Positions 8,051-17,306 of a DNA stretch of 22,462 bases are shown here, piece after piece. The notes beneath the pieces are model-generated. The model was not told the origin of the DNA. It ran no database searches and worked only from the letters and a program-made list of their open reading frames with translations. The stretch's first letter is position 1, and each line of letters begins with the position of its first letter. The position numbers and the translations under genes are program-made. The stretch spans positions 1-22,462 of the forward strand of contig JAWQRM010000465.1 of the NCBI GenBank assembly GCA_033557675.1, read 5' to 3'. Origin of the DNA: Coptodactyla brooksi. Lineage: Eukaryota; Arthropoda; Insecta; Coleoptera; Scarabaeidae.

Positions 8051-9309
8051 AAAACTCGTTGGAGTTCATTAATAAAATGAAAGAAACAAAGAAAGTCATG
8101 TTGAAGATGGGTAAATTCTAGTTTGGTTCGATGTTAATTCGTTATTTCCTAGTGTACCGGTCTCACAAGCTTTATCATACCTGGAGGAATTACTGAAATT
8201 GAACAACTTGAGTGACAAAGTTGCTCAGGAATATTTACTTGACAAAATTGTGTCTGAATCAAAATTATTTTCAATATAGACAGCAATACTACAAACAAAA
8301 TGAAGGAACTGCTATGGGTAATTGCCTATCGCCATTCATAACGGATCTATTTATGAGGAACTTCGAAACTCAGGTTGGTCAAGAGTTTCAATATCTTCCA
8401 AGGGCATAGGTATGTCGATGACATTTTTGCGATCTTTGATACAAAGATCTAAAAGGCTAATGTCAATGATTTTTGTCATAAATTAAACTCAAGATTTCCC
8501 ATTATTAAATTCACTTATGAGATCGAAGACAATGGAACATTGCGTTTTTTTTGGATACAGTGGTCATCTGAAATAGTAATAGACAAGAGTTTGATATTTA
8601 TATAAAAAATGCCGCAACAAGTAGGTACATTCATGTAGATTTCTGTCACTGTGTTCAACAAAAAATGGCTAGTTTAAACTTTCTAGTTCATCATTTGATC
8701 AATTTCCCACTCGATTCAGTAAGATATAAAAAAGCGAGGAATCATGTAAGGAACATAGCTACTATTAACGGATATGATAGGAATTTGGTAGATACGTTAA
8801 TTCATCGTCATAGATATATAAGAACAATTTGTATGATACCACGTTTTTCCGACAGGAACAACGTTCTGCATTTCGCTGTCTTTTTCTTAGTTCACTAAGG
8901 GCTTTCCTAAGATTTTCAATAACATAGGCATCGAATTAGTTTTTCAGTCAAACATACATTAAAAACATTGTTGGGTAATCCTAAAGACAAAATAGGTATG
9001 TTGAAAAGAATTGGAATATACCAAGTTAGCTGTACTGATTGTGATAAAAAGTATGTAGGGCAAACTAAAAGGTCAGTCAAAACAAGGTTCAAAGAACACA
9101 TAGCTCACTTAAAATATGGTCGTACCGAAAAATCTAGCGTTGCCGAACATGCTTTCAATAGCAAGCACATGATAAGTGTAGAAAATATAAACTTGCTTAG
9201 AAATGTATCCAACAATGTGTTGTTGGATACATTTGAAAGCATAGACATTGTTAAATGTAGAAATAGACTTAATAAAGACAGAGAGCCAGTACATGAGCCC
9301 TTTGTATAG
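8051..9309 (+). pseudogene. Penelope-like reverse transcriptase plus GIY-YIG endonuclease, broken
   Basis: Reverse transcriptase motifs appear in order across three frames. FDVNSLFPSVPV (from 8127) has the first catalytic Asp, GTAMGNCLSP (8305-8334) is the diagnostic Penelope motif, RYVDDIFAIFD (8408) has the active-site DD pair, and KLNSRFPIIKFTYEIEDNG follows. A less conserved thumb/linker is partly open at 8665-8898. The C-terminal GIY-YIG nuclease is intact in one frame from 8968. GIYQVSCTDCDKKYVGQT (9013) is followed by KTRFKEH with the catalytic Arg and AEHAFNSKH with the catalytic Glu, ending at TAG 9309. Stops at about 8278, 8407 and 8453 and several frame changes disable it. The N-terminal third is missing. 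Role in the family: nicks target DNA and primes reverse transcription from it. Confidence 0.9.
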
Positions 9310-9330
9310 TTTGATAGATTAGGTTTAATA

Positions 9331-9649
9331 GATTTAGAGCAAACACTGGACGGGTTGGCAGTCGTAAAGAGTAGGACCAGGGGCTCTGTATCCTTAGTCT
9401 AGATAACACGGGGACGGGAAACGTTTAATTGGTCTCCTATTGGTTGTCAAAAACCAACTAACAATCAATTAAGCATCGCCATTTTAGTATATATAGCGTC
9501 TTATGTCAGTTAGTAGTTATTCTTTCATCGCTCCTGAAGATGGTAACTATGTTAGCGAAATGTGCGTCGAACTTCTCTTCAAACTTTGGCGTAGTGGCAA
9601 CTTCGTTTTTACGTTGTTACAAAGCCAAAGGTTCCAAACCCTCAACTTT
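9331..9649 (+). repeat. Penelope terminal repeat (pLTR), copy 3, 3' end of the element
   Basis: It begins about 25 bp after the endonuclease stop and matches copies 1 and 2, except that about 50 bp are missing between two GGAAAC words (after 9422), where copies 1 and 2 keep both words. The tail ends CCCTCAACTTT next to the 14-bp duplication. Confidence 0.85.
9525..9575 (+). ncRNA. Hammerhead-ribozyme-like motif, pLTR copy 3
   Basis: CTGAAGA (9534-9540; the changed base is at a position hammerheads tolerate), stem GGTAAC/GTTAGC with one mismatch, GAAA (9557-9560) and GTC ending at 9568. The conserved core bases are all present. Stem I is short. Confidence 0.65.
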
Positions 9650-9663
9650 ATATAGCTCATTAA
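9650..9663. repeat. Target-site duplication, right copy (ATATAGCTCATTAA)
   Basis: Exact copy of 7703-7716. It continues into TTGTCACC, the outer end of the split inverted-repeat element. Confidence 0.85.
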
Positions 9664-9671
9664 TTGTCACC

Positions 9672-10282
9672 CTGAATCTGATATATGCCTAAATATGTTC
9701 TTGCATATTGAGCACTTCGTCTATTGTTGCAGATTGCAAATTCTCCTATAATTTCATATTATAATAACACACACAACATTCATATGATTTTGTTATTTTT
9801 ACGTGGGCGTTTCGCCCAGATATGAAATACATAATTTAGTACTTTTTAGCGAAACTAGCAATAAATGAAGTTCCTAGCAAAAATCAATCTTGCGACTTAT
9901 GTTTCCATGACAGCTGGTCTAACCATGTAAACTATGCGAGGGTTTCTCTCGCTTTTTAGAAAATGATCTTATTGTTTCATCCATTCGAAGAGTCCCAACA
10001 ACTGCACCCCACCGCTGGTTTCGCTGAACGAGTATATCGCGTCACATTTCCTTATAAGCTATAAATACAGCAACGGGGCACTAACGTATTATTCATATGA
10101 ATTTTGCTGTTATTCCGTGGACATGTCGTCCAGATATGTAATTAATCAATTTTTATTAAACAAGAAAATAATTGACCTTCCGTTCGGGTTTCGAATGGGA
10201 AAAGCAAGAAGATGGGTTTTTGAAGAATGTGTGGACCACTGCATAGCTCATATGGTAAGAACGTCTGTCACGAAAACAGTCG
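9672..10282. other. No recognisable gene; contains a diverged direct repeat
   Basis: A 60-bp block at 9778-9840 (ATTCATATGA...CGTGG...CCAGATATG) recurs at 10091-10156, at roughly 75% identity and in the same orientation. A 61-codon frame at 10117-10302 overlaps the second copy but matches no family I know. The direct repeats could be ends of an unidentified element. Confidence 0.45.
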
Positions 10283-10370
10283 CCCGTACATACACAGTAT
10301 GACAATTAAATAACGAGAATTTTAATTTAAATCATAGAACATCTAGTTCCATCTACCGAACATATATACA
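10283..10370. repeat. Left arm of a long diverged inverted repeat
   Basis: The reverse complement of about 11925-12013 aligns with this arm; the best block is GAGAATTTTAATTTAAATCA. The pair brackets a mariner scrap and the DUF4817-type transposase relic, so it may mark an older host element. Confidence 0.6.
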
Positions 10371-10396
10371 TATATTGTTAGAAAGATACAAGTCAT

Positions 10397-10492
10397 GCTG
10401 AGAAGAAAAAATATGCCGAGACTTTCGAATTGATGAAAAAAGTGTATGGTGATGATTGTACGTCTAAAGCTAGAATTGACGAGTGGTGTTAA
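10397..10492 (+). pseudogene. Short mariner N-terminal fragment
   Basis: The frame reads KKKYAETFELMKKVYGDDC then TSKARIDEW before a stop. This is the pattern of the first DNA-binding segment of mariner transposases (ETFEML-x-VYGDD-C-SRAR-x-EW). Only about 30 codons survive. It lies just inside the left arm of the 10283/12013 inverted repeat, so both could be remains of one deleted mariner. Confidence 0.6.
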
Positions 10493-10669
10493 AATCTGTA
10501 AAAAAAAATTTCTTATCAATATCAAAAACACTTCAGCCGATAAAAATTACACTCAGTAGTTTTTTGCATTTTTAAAACTTTTTTAGGCAAAACAACTAAG
10601 TTTATTGCATTTGAATGAAACTAGTTTACAATAATTGTTCAAAATTTTTGCGCATTTTGCTCAATATAA

Positions 10670-11645
10670 AGATTTCACCGCCGGATCATTGACGCGCGCA
10701 CCCTATGGAAGGTTCCGGGGATAGTTTCTATTTATGCACAAGCGACCATTAGTTTTGCGAGAAGATCTTCGTCATTACGAATGGGTGTCTCATAGACTAA
10801 AGATTTCAAATAACCTCAAAGGAAGAAATCAACGGGGTTTAAATCGAGAGAACGCGCAGGCCAGGATACGGGACCCGCTCTTTCAATCCACTGATTGTCA
10901 AATCGCTTGTCCAGTTACTGACGCACGTTCAAACCAAAGTATGGAGGTGCTCCATCATGCTGAAACCACATGTTAGCCGTAATGTCTAAAGGGATATCTT
11001 CTAATAATCCCGGTAAAACATTTTGCAGAAAATGTTGATAAAAGTTTGCGTTTAAACGAGCAGGCAGCAAGTAAACTATTAGACGCTCTCCAACAATACC
11101 AGCCCATGTGTTTACAGAAAATTGTTGCTGGTTTCTTTTAGACACCCTGACCTGAGGATTTTCGTCATTCCGCATCCGAAAAAAATATTACTCTCCCGAA
11201 TTGAGGTTCTACAAAGATGCGGCCCAGAACCCATTGGCAAAAAGCTAATCGATGTGGATAGCCTTCAGGATTTAAATGTAGTACTCGTTGTAAATGGTAG
11301 GGATACAGGAACTGTTTCTACATAACCCGCCTTATCGTCGTACTAGAAAAGTGCACATTGTGTGGAATTGCGCGAACACTTCTAGATGGATTTTCCTCCA
11401 ACCGTTGTAAAGCTTCTTCTTCAAAGTCCACCATACGGGCTATTCTTGGACGACCAGCACCACCGGAACGCTTAAAGTTACCACTTTCTCAAGGGGACGA
11501 TGTATGGAAGAAAATGTTGTATGATGAGGTTGCCGACGTGCAGGGTATTTCTGTTCATATAAGCTTGCAGCTTCTCTACCACGACAATTTGCTGCGCCAT
11601 AAGCAAAGTGCATATCGGCAAGTTCTTCAAATAAGTAATCCGTTT
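10670..11645 (-). pseudogene. Tc1/mariner-superfamily transposase relic with DUF4817-type N-terminus
   Basis: On the minus strand the N-terminal helix-turn-helix reads EELADMHFAYGAANCRG then EAASLYEQKYPARRQPHHTTF. A linker with VDFEEEALQRLEENPSRSV follows, then FCQWVLGRIFVEPQFGRVIFF. The DDE part is QFSVNTWAGIVGERLIVY, FLQNVLPGLLEDIPL, MWFQHDGAPPYF (second catalytic Asp) and, past a stop, IERAGPVSWPARSLDLNPVD (third Asp), ending TFHRVRASMIRR. The segment that normally bears the first Asp (FTDEATF and about 15 more residues) is deleted between VIFF and RMRNDENPQ. With that deletion and several frame changes and stops it is inactive. The 325-codon length is otherwise near normal. No ATG is seen at the start. 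Confidence 0.88.
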
Positions 11646-11731
11646 TAATTAAAAATTTTGAGTAAACAACACACGTTTTATCAAAATAAACTCTTCAACA
11701 GGATTAAGTTTTAAACTTCAGCGACTCCAAC

Positions 11732-11764
11732 GATGGACATATCACTACAATGACATGTCCATCG
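11732..11764. repeat. Short inverted repeat in the transposon leader
   Basis: GATGGACAT and ATGTCCATC face each other across about 14 bases, between the transposase start and the outer end of the element. Confidence 0.5.
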
Positions 11765-11787
11765 ATAAAATTGTTGTTGAAGTGTCA

Positions 11788-11798
11788 ACACCCTGTAT
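11788..11798 (-). repeat. Inner copy of the transposon end motif
   Basis: ACACCCTGTAT is repeated exactly at 11896-11906, 108 bp further out, in the same orientation. It may be a duplicated terminus, or a second element nested end-on. Confidence 0.5.
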
Positions 11799-11879
11799 TT
11801 CGAACTCGAAGCGTCTTTGAGCATATGTGTATAAAGCAAAAATGTCTGCTTTATGCCCCCTACCACCCTTAAAAGTTTG

Positions 11880-11907
11880 TCGGTATGTTTATGAAACACC
11901 CTGTATA
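11880..11907 (-). repeat. Terminal inverted repeat, 5' end of the DUF4817-type transposon
   Basis: Read on the minus strand: ACAGGGTGTTTCATAAACAT followed by ACCGACAAACTTTTAAGGG and GGTAGGGGGCA. A CAGGGTGTTTC start is typical of this transposon group. No partner end exists on the transposase 3' side, so that end is lost. Confidence 0.6.
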
Positions 11908-11924
11908 TGTTCGATAGATCGATA

Positions 11925-12013
11925 CATAGCGCTATATATGTTTTATAGATAGCGCTACGTATTCTATGATTTAAATCAAAATTCTCTTAATTTAATTATC
12001 ATATTGTGTACGT
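11925..12013. repeat. Right arm of the long diverged inverted repeat
   Basis: Complement of 10283-10370. It also has local TAGCGCTA palindromes at about 11926-11960 that the left arm lacks. Confidence 0.6.
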
Positions 12014-14355
12014 AGGGAACAAGTGTATCTACTCAGCAACAAAAATTAGGAACAATTGCACTTAGACAGCCCGCGAAATTAATAAACTCCGCATATTTTT
12101 GTATCAAACGTCGTATTCTTTTCTTAGTTATTTTACTGTATCATAGAATAATGTTATATTTTTTAAGTAATTTGTAGCAGCAGCAATTTTGTTGATTAAA
12201 ACACATGTTCAAACAATAATTTACTCTAAACTCACACGTTTATATTACTACAGATCACAACTCGCTTAATTTGTTATATAGTGTTCTAATAAATAATAAT
12301 TGTTTTGTGTTAATATACATATCTAGTGTTAGATTTCCATTGGTGGCAATTCATTTATTTGTAGTGTATCCTAAAATATCTGTTTAAAATATCTTAGAGC
12401 ATGTATAAATGCATTTATTTATACATATAGCGACGTATATAAATACGTTAAGAAAGTAACATTTACTAAAATACAATTTAAACTTGCAGCGAAGTTTAAC
12501 CATTCTACTTTAATTCATTTGTAACTTCTTGAAGTGACTTTTAAAACGAATTCACATCGACTGAAGACATCCATTCACTAATTGTTTAATGCAGAGTGTC
12601 ATGTTGTTTGAAAAACAACTGCTCCCAATTCCTAATGATTCAAACTGATGGGGCTCGAAGGGTCAGTCCTTCAGCATTTAGTTCGACTTGACTCCGCTTC
12701 ACATTCTGACGTAGTCACTGCCCTGGATTCCCAATTCATCGTTATAGCGGAGCACGTTCTTAAATACTTCGATTGTAACTCAATACTATGATAATGCGTG
12801 GAAAGGCGGCTGCTTTACATTCAAAATCACTGAATATAATTATCTTTTATGAATGATCGAGTTGAACCTAAATTCCCGAGTTAGTAGCATCGAAGACTTT
12901 AACTGTATGTATACAGATGTTTACAAATAATATCAACAATTTTCTAGGGACAATGAAATATACCTACACAAACGATATTTAATTAGAAATCCGTTTTAGG
13001 AATTGTAACGCGGATAAATCGTGTTCCGGGAGAGATTGATTCAAGACACTATCAATTATCTAAGAAGATATTTTATTATATACGAGTAGGTATAACTATT
13101 CATTAGTGTCATAATGCCACCACGTTGACATAATAGCATTAGATTCGTGGTTTAAAAATGTAAAATATTTACAAAATGTATGTAAACCTGTAGCTACCAT
13201 ATATAACAACTCCAATTTCGGTCTATATTTTTACAACCAGCACCGTATCTTTCATCTGGTTTTTACTGCACAATCGCACAATACGAACAAAGCCTTACAG
13301 TTCTCCTTTGCCCACGAACAATCTCTGGTTTCCTTAACTAAATTGGCAGTAACATTCCGATTTTCGTGCATTTCTATCCTTTATTCCATTACGCCGTAAC
13401 TTAATGTACAGGCTAGGGGCTGATTCGCGAAGCAGGAATCTAATATTTGTGCATTTTTCTTGGCGGATTCTAATATCCTTGCGGAAAGCACGGATGTACC
13501 AGAGGTATGTACCGGTTAAAATTGAATCTTGAGGTTCCCACGGTTGCCTACTCTCGAGGGAAATAAGAGTCGATGGAAAGAGACGATGATGAAAACAAAG
13601 CGGAACTCTGATTTAAGTGAAACTGTCATCCCACAAATGAAATTATACGCCAGAGCATGACATCGGAAAGGATTTCTCTGACCTGTCTCTCTCCTCTCCA
13701 GTCCCCAGGACTATTGATAAAGTGCCGTTTAAAATTAAGGAATATATGATGTAATTAATATAATGATAAATTATAATTCATAAATTCGACAACTGCTGCG
13801 ATACTAATGTAATACAAAAAAGCAATATTTTGAAAACGATTTTTCCATAATAAGGTATCATTTAATACAATAACGTTTATAACCATATGCTTTCAGGATT
13901 AAACTCTTCCTTCTGTCCCTTGCTACTAAACAGAAAAATTACTTGTATCGTGTCAGTTTTCTTGAAAAAAATATACTAAAAATCAACTGATATTGGATGT
14001 GTATTATTTTGCATTTTATTTTCTTTTCTTTTTTAGAAGATTTTAATAAGATACGAAAGCTTAGTAAGAAGACATGAATAAAAGGTTTTCAGAAGACAAA
14101 ATTGTAAATACCTCGATAGCTTAGTTAAAAAGTTCTATGTAGTTAAGCGCATAATTTTATTAGCTTAATTTTAGATAGTTTTTGATTTATCTTTATATTC
14201 CATTTAACAAAAGATTAACTGCGTTATATTATTGTTGCAAGATAGATTGTTCAACATTTATATGCCCAAATTTATACTTATGCAACTTTCGGTCAAAACA
14301 GCAAATCTATAAGTTATATTTTTAGAAATTATTGTTAGAAATACGTACTAATTTC
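12014..14355. other. Long stretch with no recognisable gene
   Basis: No frame of useful length and no transposon protein was seen on either strand. The parts around 12600-12800 and 13380-13720 are less AT-rich and look single-copy. A pyrimidine run ending CTCTCCTCTCCAG at about 13700 resembles a splice acceptor, but nothing coding follows. 13433-13481 holds a diverged direct repeat (GGAATCTAATATTTGTGC and GGATTCTAATATCCTTGC). This is probably intergenic or intronic host DNA. Confidence 0.5.
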
Positions 14356-15464
14356 TTACAAGGGAAGTGCCACAACTGTCAGTCACCGATTTCCATGCTA
14401 TTTGGTACAGCGATAGAGTGAACAAAAATAAGGTTTACGTATTTTTTTATACGTACCCTAAAAGCCCCTGGGGCGAGTAATAAGGGTTTGAAATTGAGGG
14501 AAAAGTACCTATTCGCTTGTATTTTGAACACGAAAACTGTTATCGAAATGTGGTAAATGTAGTAACTGATTTTCATTTTTCAAGAGCTTTCTATTGATAT
14601 ATCACACATATACCAGAAGGTTAAAAGGGGTAAACTACCTCTAGTTTTTTGGAATAATTAAAACCTACCCTATTGATTTTGGCAGCGTTAAGTATACATA
14701 TAATACGTTTAAAATATTAGTTACGTATTTTCTCCTATTCTCTGCCAATCGCATCCCGCTATGTTACGGGGGATATTATATACCCTTTTCCCGTAAGAAT
14801 AACGTGACAAAACTGTTAGGTATTTGGAGAATACTTTGAAGCTAAAATGTAAATTAGTCGCACAATAAGAAATTTCATGGAATTTATAAGGGTTGGGTTG
14901 GAAATTACACTTTCGCCAATATCTCGAAAACGAAAACTATTATCGAAAAATTTTAAATATAAACTAGTATTCTTTTTTAAAAATCCCTCTATTGATGTTG
15001 CATGGAGTAAATTATCCTTATTTTCTTTAAACAATGAAATATATATAAAATATATAAATAAATATTTTTTGGAATGAGTTTAAAAGCAACAGACATAAAA
15101 AATGGTAACATATTGCGAATATTAAATTCTATATTACTAATTTAATTTCTTTTTGTAGAATGTTATTTTTATTCGATACGTGGGGCAAAAGTTCAACATA
15201 CCGTTATACGATTACGACCTATGTTAAATTTAACTCATTCGTCGTATACCAGCCAGTATTATTGTATGTGTCAGTAACCGAGCCCTTATAATGTGCAGGT
15301 TTATTTGAGTCGCTTCTAAACAAAAGTTTACCACGAATTCACTCTAACATTATTCAACTACGATCTATGTTAAATTTAACTTGTCCGTCTAGTATATGTA
15401 CATGTGGTGGCAACTTGGTAGAATTCAGTTTCAAAGCAACAGACAGAAACAACGGTTCTAATCA

Positions 15465-15830
15465 ATCTACTTAACGGTCTAAACCTGCTACTAAGCATTT
15501 TTAGTGTTATGAATATTCCCGACACCCCAGTAAATGAAGCAGAAGTGATATTGAAGGGGAGAATACAACGTATTTTAATATTATTGGATCCTTGGAGTGG
15601 CCACTGTATATTTGACAATAGATCAAATACAACCTCTTGATGTACTTGGCTTTAGAATATGCAAACATTTTATTAGAAGATTCCATTTTATTAGAAGAAA
15701 CATTTTTATTAGAAGAAGTTATTCTTTACCAATATGATGTCAATTTATATCAGCGGGATAATATTTTAAAATTGCAATCTCTAACGCATAACCAACTGTC
15801 CTCTCCTCGATTTATTAGTTTTTAATATGC
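15465..15830 (+). pseudogene. Transposase stub of the Tc5/pogo-like element (middle deleted)
   Basis: The N-terminal part (LLNGLNLLLSIF, MNIPDTPVNEAEV, LKGRIQRIL) joins directly to the DDE end (LLDPWSGHC), then to relics of the PLDV-GFRI region and YQYDVNLYQRDNILKLQSL, stopping before the Cys-rich tail. Compared with the longer copy at 20683-22170, about 1 kb is missing, including the DNA-binding domains and the first catalytic Asp. The upstream ATG of the longer copy is ACG here. It is a deletion derivative that could only move in trans. Confidence 0.8.
15666..15718 (+). repeat. Three tandem copies of a 17-18 bp unit
   Basis: CATTTTATTAGAAGAAA-type units (18, 17 and 18 bp) stand where the longer family member has one. 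This is a local expansion by slippage after the element decayed. Confidence 0.75.
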
Positions 15831-16214
15831 ATAGTTTGCAACACTTAATATATATATATAGAATATAATACAGAATCCGTTCGTGATATTTAACCACTTT
15901 TTCTGTTTGTTGCTTTTAAACTCATTACAAAGAAATATGTATTTATACGAATACCTTATATCGACTTTATTATTTAAAGAAAACAAGGATAATTTACTCC
16001 ATGGAACATCGATAGAGATTTCCAAAAAGGCATACTAACTAATACTTTCTACCCTTAATTTGTAACCCTTATAAATCCCTTCAAAAGCTTTTAAGTCACG
16101 CCGAAAACAAACACGTTCACGCATAAAAAAATACGTGAAGCTTATTTTTGTCCATTCTATCGCTGTACCAAATTACATCGAAATCGGTGAGTGACAGTTG
16201 TGACACTTCCTTTG

Positions 16215-16560
16215 TTAGTAGACAAACAAAAATAGTACAAAGCAATAGAATCAACGGGAGAAAAAAAAGTTTCTAGAACTTGAAATACCAAACTACCTTC
16301 TCGGCTATGCCTAAGATCAGTAGTTCAGCAACTTCAAAACTGTACATGTCACTTCCTCTTCAAGTTTTGTTTCGGGGGAAGAAAAATAAATTTTAAGGCT
16401 AAAACCTAGGGTTGCATTCTAGAGTATAATAACCATCTTTCAAATGCATATAGAGAACAAACCGATATTTAAAGCAGGTTTTCAATATATTTTCTCTTCA
16501 TCATTAAAGAAATATTTGAATTCCTTTCCAGCAACATCCTTGTAATACAAAATTGGTTCT
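16215..16560. other. No gene seen between two transposon relics
   Basis: I found nothing recognisable in this AT-rich stretch. Confidence 0.4.
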
Positions 16561-16568
16561 AACAATAC

Positions 16569-16640
16569 ACGAAATTTGTTAATTTCGCGGAGTGTATGAG
16601 ATCAATTGCCACAATTTTTTGTTGTTACAATGGCAGCCAT
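16569..16640. repeat. Hairpin and dispersed motif upstream of the second mariner
   Basis: CGAAATT-TGTT-AATTTCG forms a tight stem. The region from TTTGTTAATTTCGCGG to TTTTTTGTTGTTAC resembles the complement of about 12037-12092 at roughly 70%, so it may be the end of a dispersed element. Confidence 0.4.
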
Positions 16641-17306
16641 ATTAGATGCTTACTTTATTGTTGGCTGTCCAAGATTCTTTGTTCCTCATAGTACTCGAAC
16701 GACTTTTTAATTGCGGAGAAAATTGAACAAATAATTTGCTTTAAGAATGAAGTAAACTGCAGCAGTGTATTAGAAAGATTAAACGTTGCTTTTGATGAGT
16801 TTTCTATTAATAAAGCAGGCGTTTACAAGTGGTAGAAACGTTTACAAGAGGGCCGTGAAAATGTTGAAGATGACAAGCGTCCTGGATGCCGCAGCACACC
16901 AACAATCAATGACAACGTCAAAAAAGTGAAAATAATTATGGACAATTGCTGAATCTCTATCGGAGAAGCTGCTGATGCTGGCACATCATTTGGCTCATAT
17001 TGAGTAATTTTTTCGGATATTTTGGACATGAGGACTATGACAACAAACTTGTTCCGCATTGTCGAATTGCGACTAAAAGCTGGGGCGAATGAATATTGCT
17101 CAATAGCCAACGATCCAATACTACTGAAATGAGTTATAATTGATGATATATGGTTGTACGAACGTGACTTCCAAACCAAAGTTCAACAGTCCCAGTGGAA
17201 GCTTCCTGAAGAGCCAATTCCAAAAAGAGCTCGTCAAGTTCGATCTGATGTGAAGGTTCTGCTTATTGTTTTCTTCAATTTCAACGGCATAGTATACCAT
17301 GAGATT
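16640..17306 (+). pseudogene. Second mariner transposase relic, N-terminal half
   Basis: Across frame breaks it reads AGVYKW-stop-KRLQEGRENVEDDKRPG, which is the mariner helix-turn-helix linker (WYKRFQEGREDVEDDKRPG). GEAADAGTSFGSY and VIFSDILDMR follow (second helix-turn-helix). Next come ANDPILLK-stop-VIIDDIWLYERDFQT, where GDE of the catalytic motif has become DDI, and QQSQWKLPEEPIPKRARQ, VRSDVKVLLIVFFNFNGIVY and HE. It stops there, before the second and third catalytic Asp. The QSSQWKLPEEP-type motif shows that this is a different mariner subfamily from the 4139-6306 copy. Stops and the change in GDE make it inactive. Confidence 0.85.

Larger units (their letters stand above)
7717..9649 (+). 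mobile_element. Penelope-like element, 5'-truncated, with inverted and direct pLTRs
   Basis: Order: inverted terminal repeat, truncated reverse transcriptase/GIY-YIG coding relic, then direct terminal repeat, framed by a 14-bp duplication. A partial inverted repeat at the 5' end is a known Penelope habit. The coding part starts inside the reverse transcriptase domain, so the upstream half of the protein was never copied or has been lost. Confidence 0.85.
7426..9671. mobile_element. Small inverted-repeat element (MITE-like) split by a Penelope insertion
   Basis: The segment 7426-7447 and the reverse complement of 9650-9671 match at 21 of 22 bases, both starting GGTGACAATT. Removing the Penelope insert and one duplication leaves an element of about 300 bp (7426-7716 plus 9664-9671). 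Its inner sequence is also inverted: about 7477-7525 resembles the complement of about 7640-7690 at roughly 70%. It codes for nothing. A terminal hairpin, GAGCTATAT/ATATAGCTC (7689-7711), lies at the break. The transposon family is not identified. Confidence 0.7.
14359..16214 (+). mobile_element. Internally deleted Tc5/pogo-like element with long inverted ends
   Basis: The ends CAAGGGAAGTG (left) and CAAAGGAAGTG (right, reversed) continue as matching inverted repeats for about 95 bp. They stay related much deeper, for example the AGTAAATTATCCTTATTTTC block near 15005 and its inverse near 15985. TTA flanks both ends (14356-14358 and 16215-16217), the TNA duplication expected of Tc5-type elements. 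The inside holds only a stub of the transposase (15465-15830). A longer relative of the same family starts at 19363. Confidence 0.8.

Noticed and set aside
10117..10302. 61-codon frame as a host gene
   Set aside because: It overlaps one copy of a direct repeat, matches no family and has no supporting signals.
11358..11648. 96-codon plus-strand frame as a gene
   Set aside because: It is the opposite-strand shadow of the DUF4817-type transposase N-terminus.
13670..13710. Pyrimidine tract plus CAG as a splice acceptor of a host exon
   Set aside because: The downstream frames close within a few to about 20 codons and show no coding character.
14877..15077. 66-codon plus frame and the 72-codon minus frame over it
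   Set aside because: Both lie in the non-coding subterminal repeat of the Tc5/pogo-like element and recur in broken form in its other copies.
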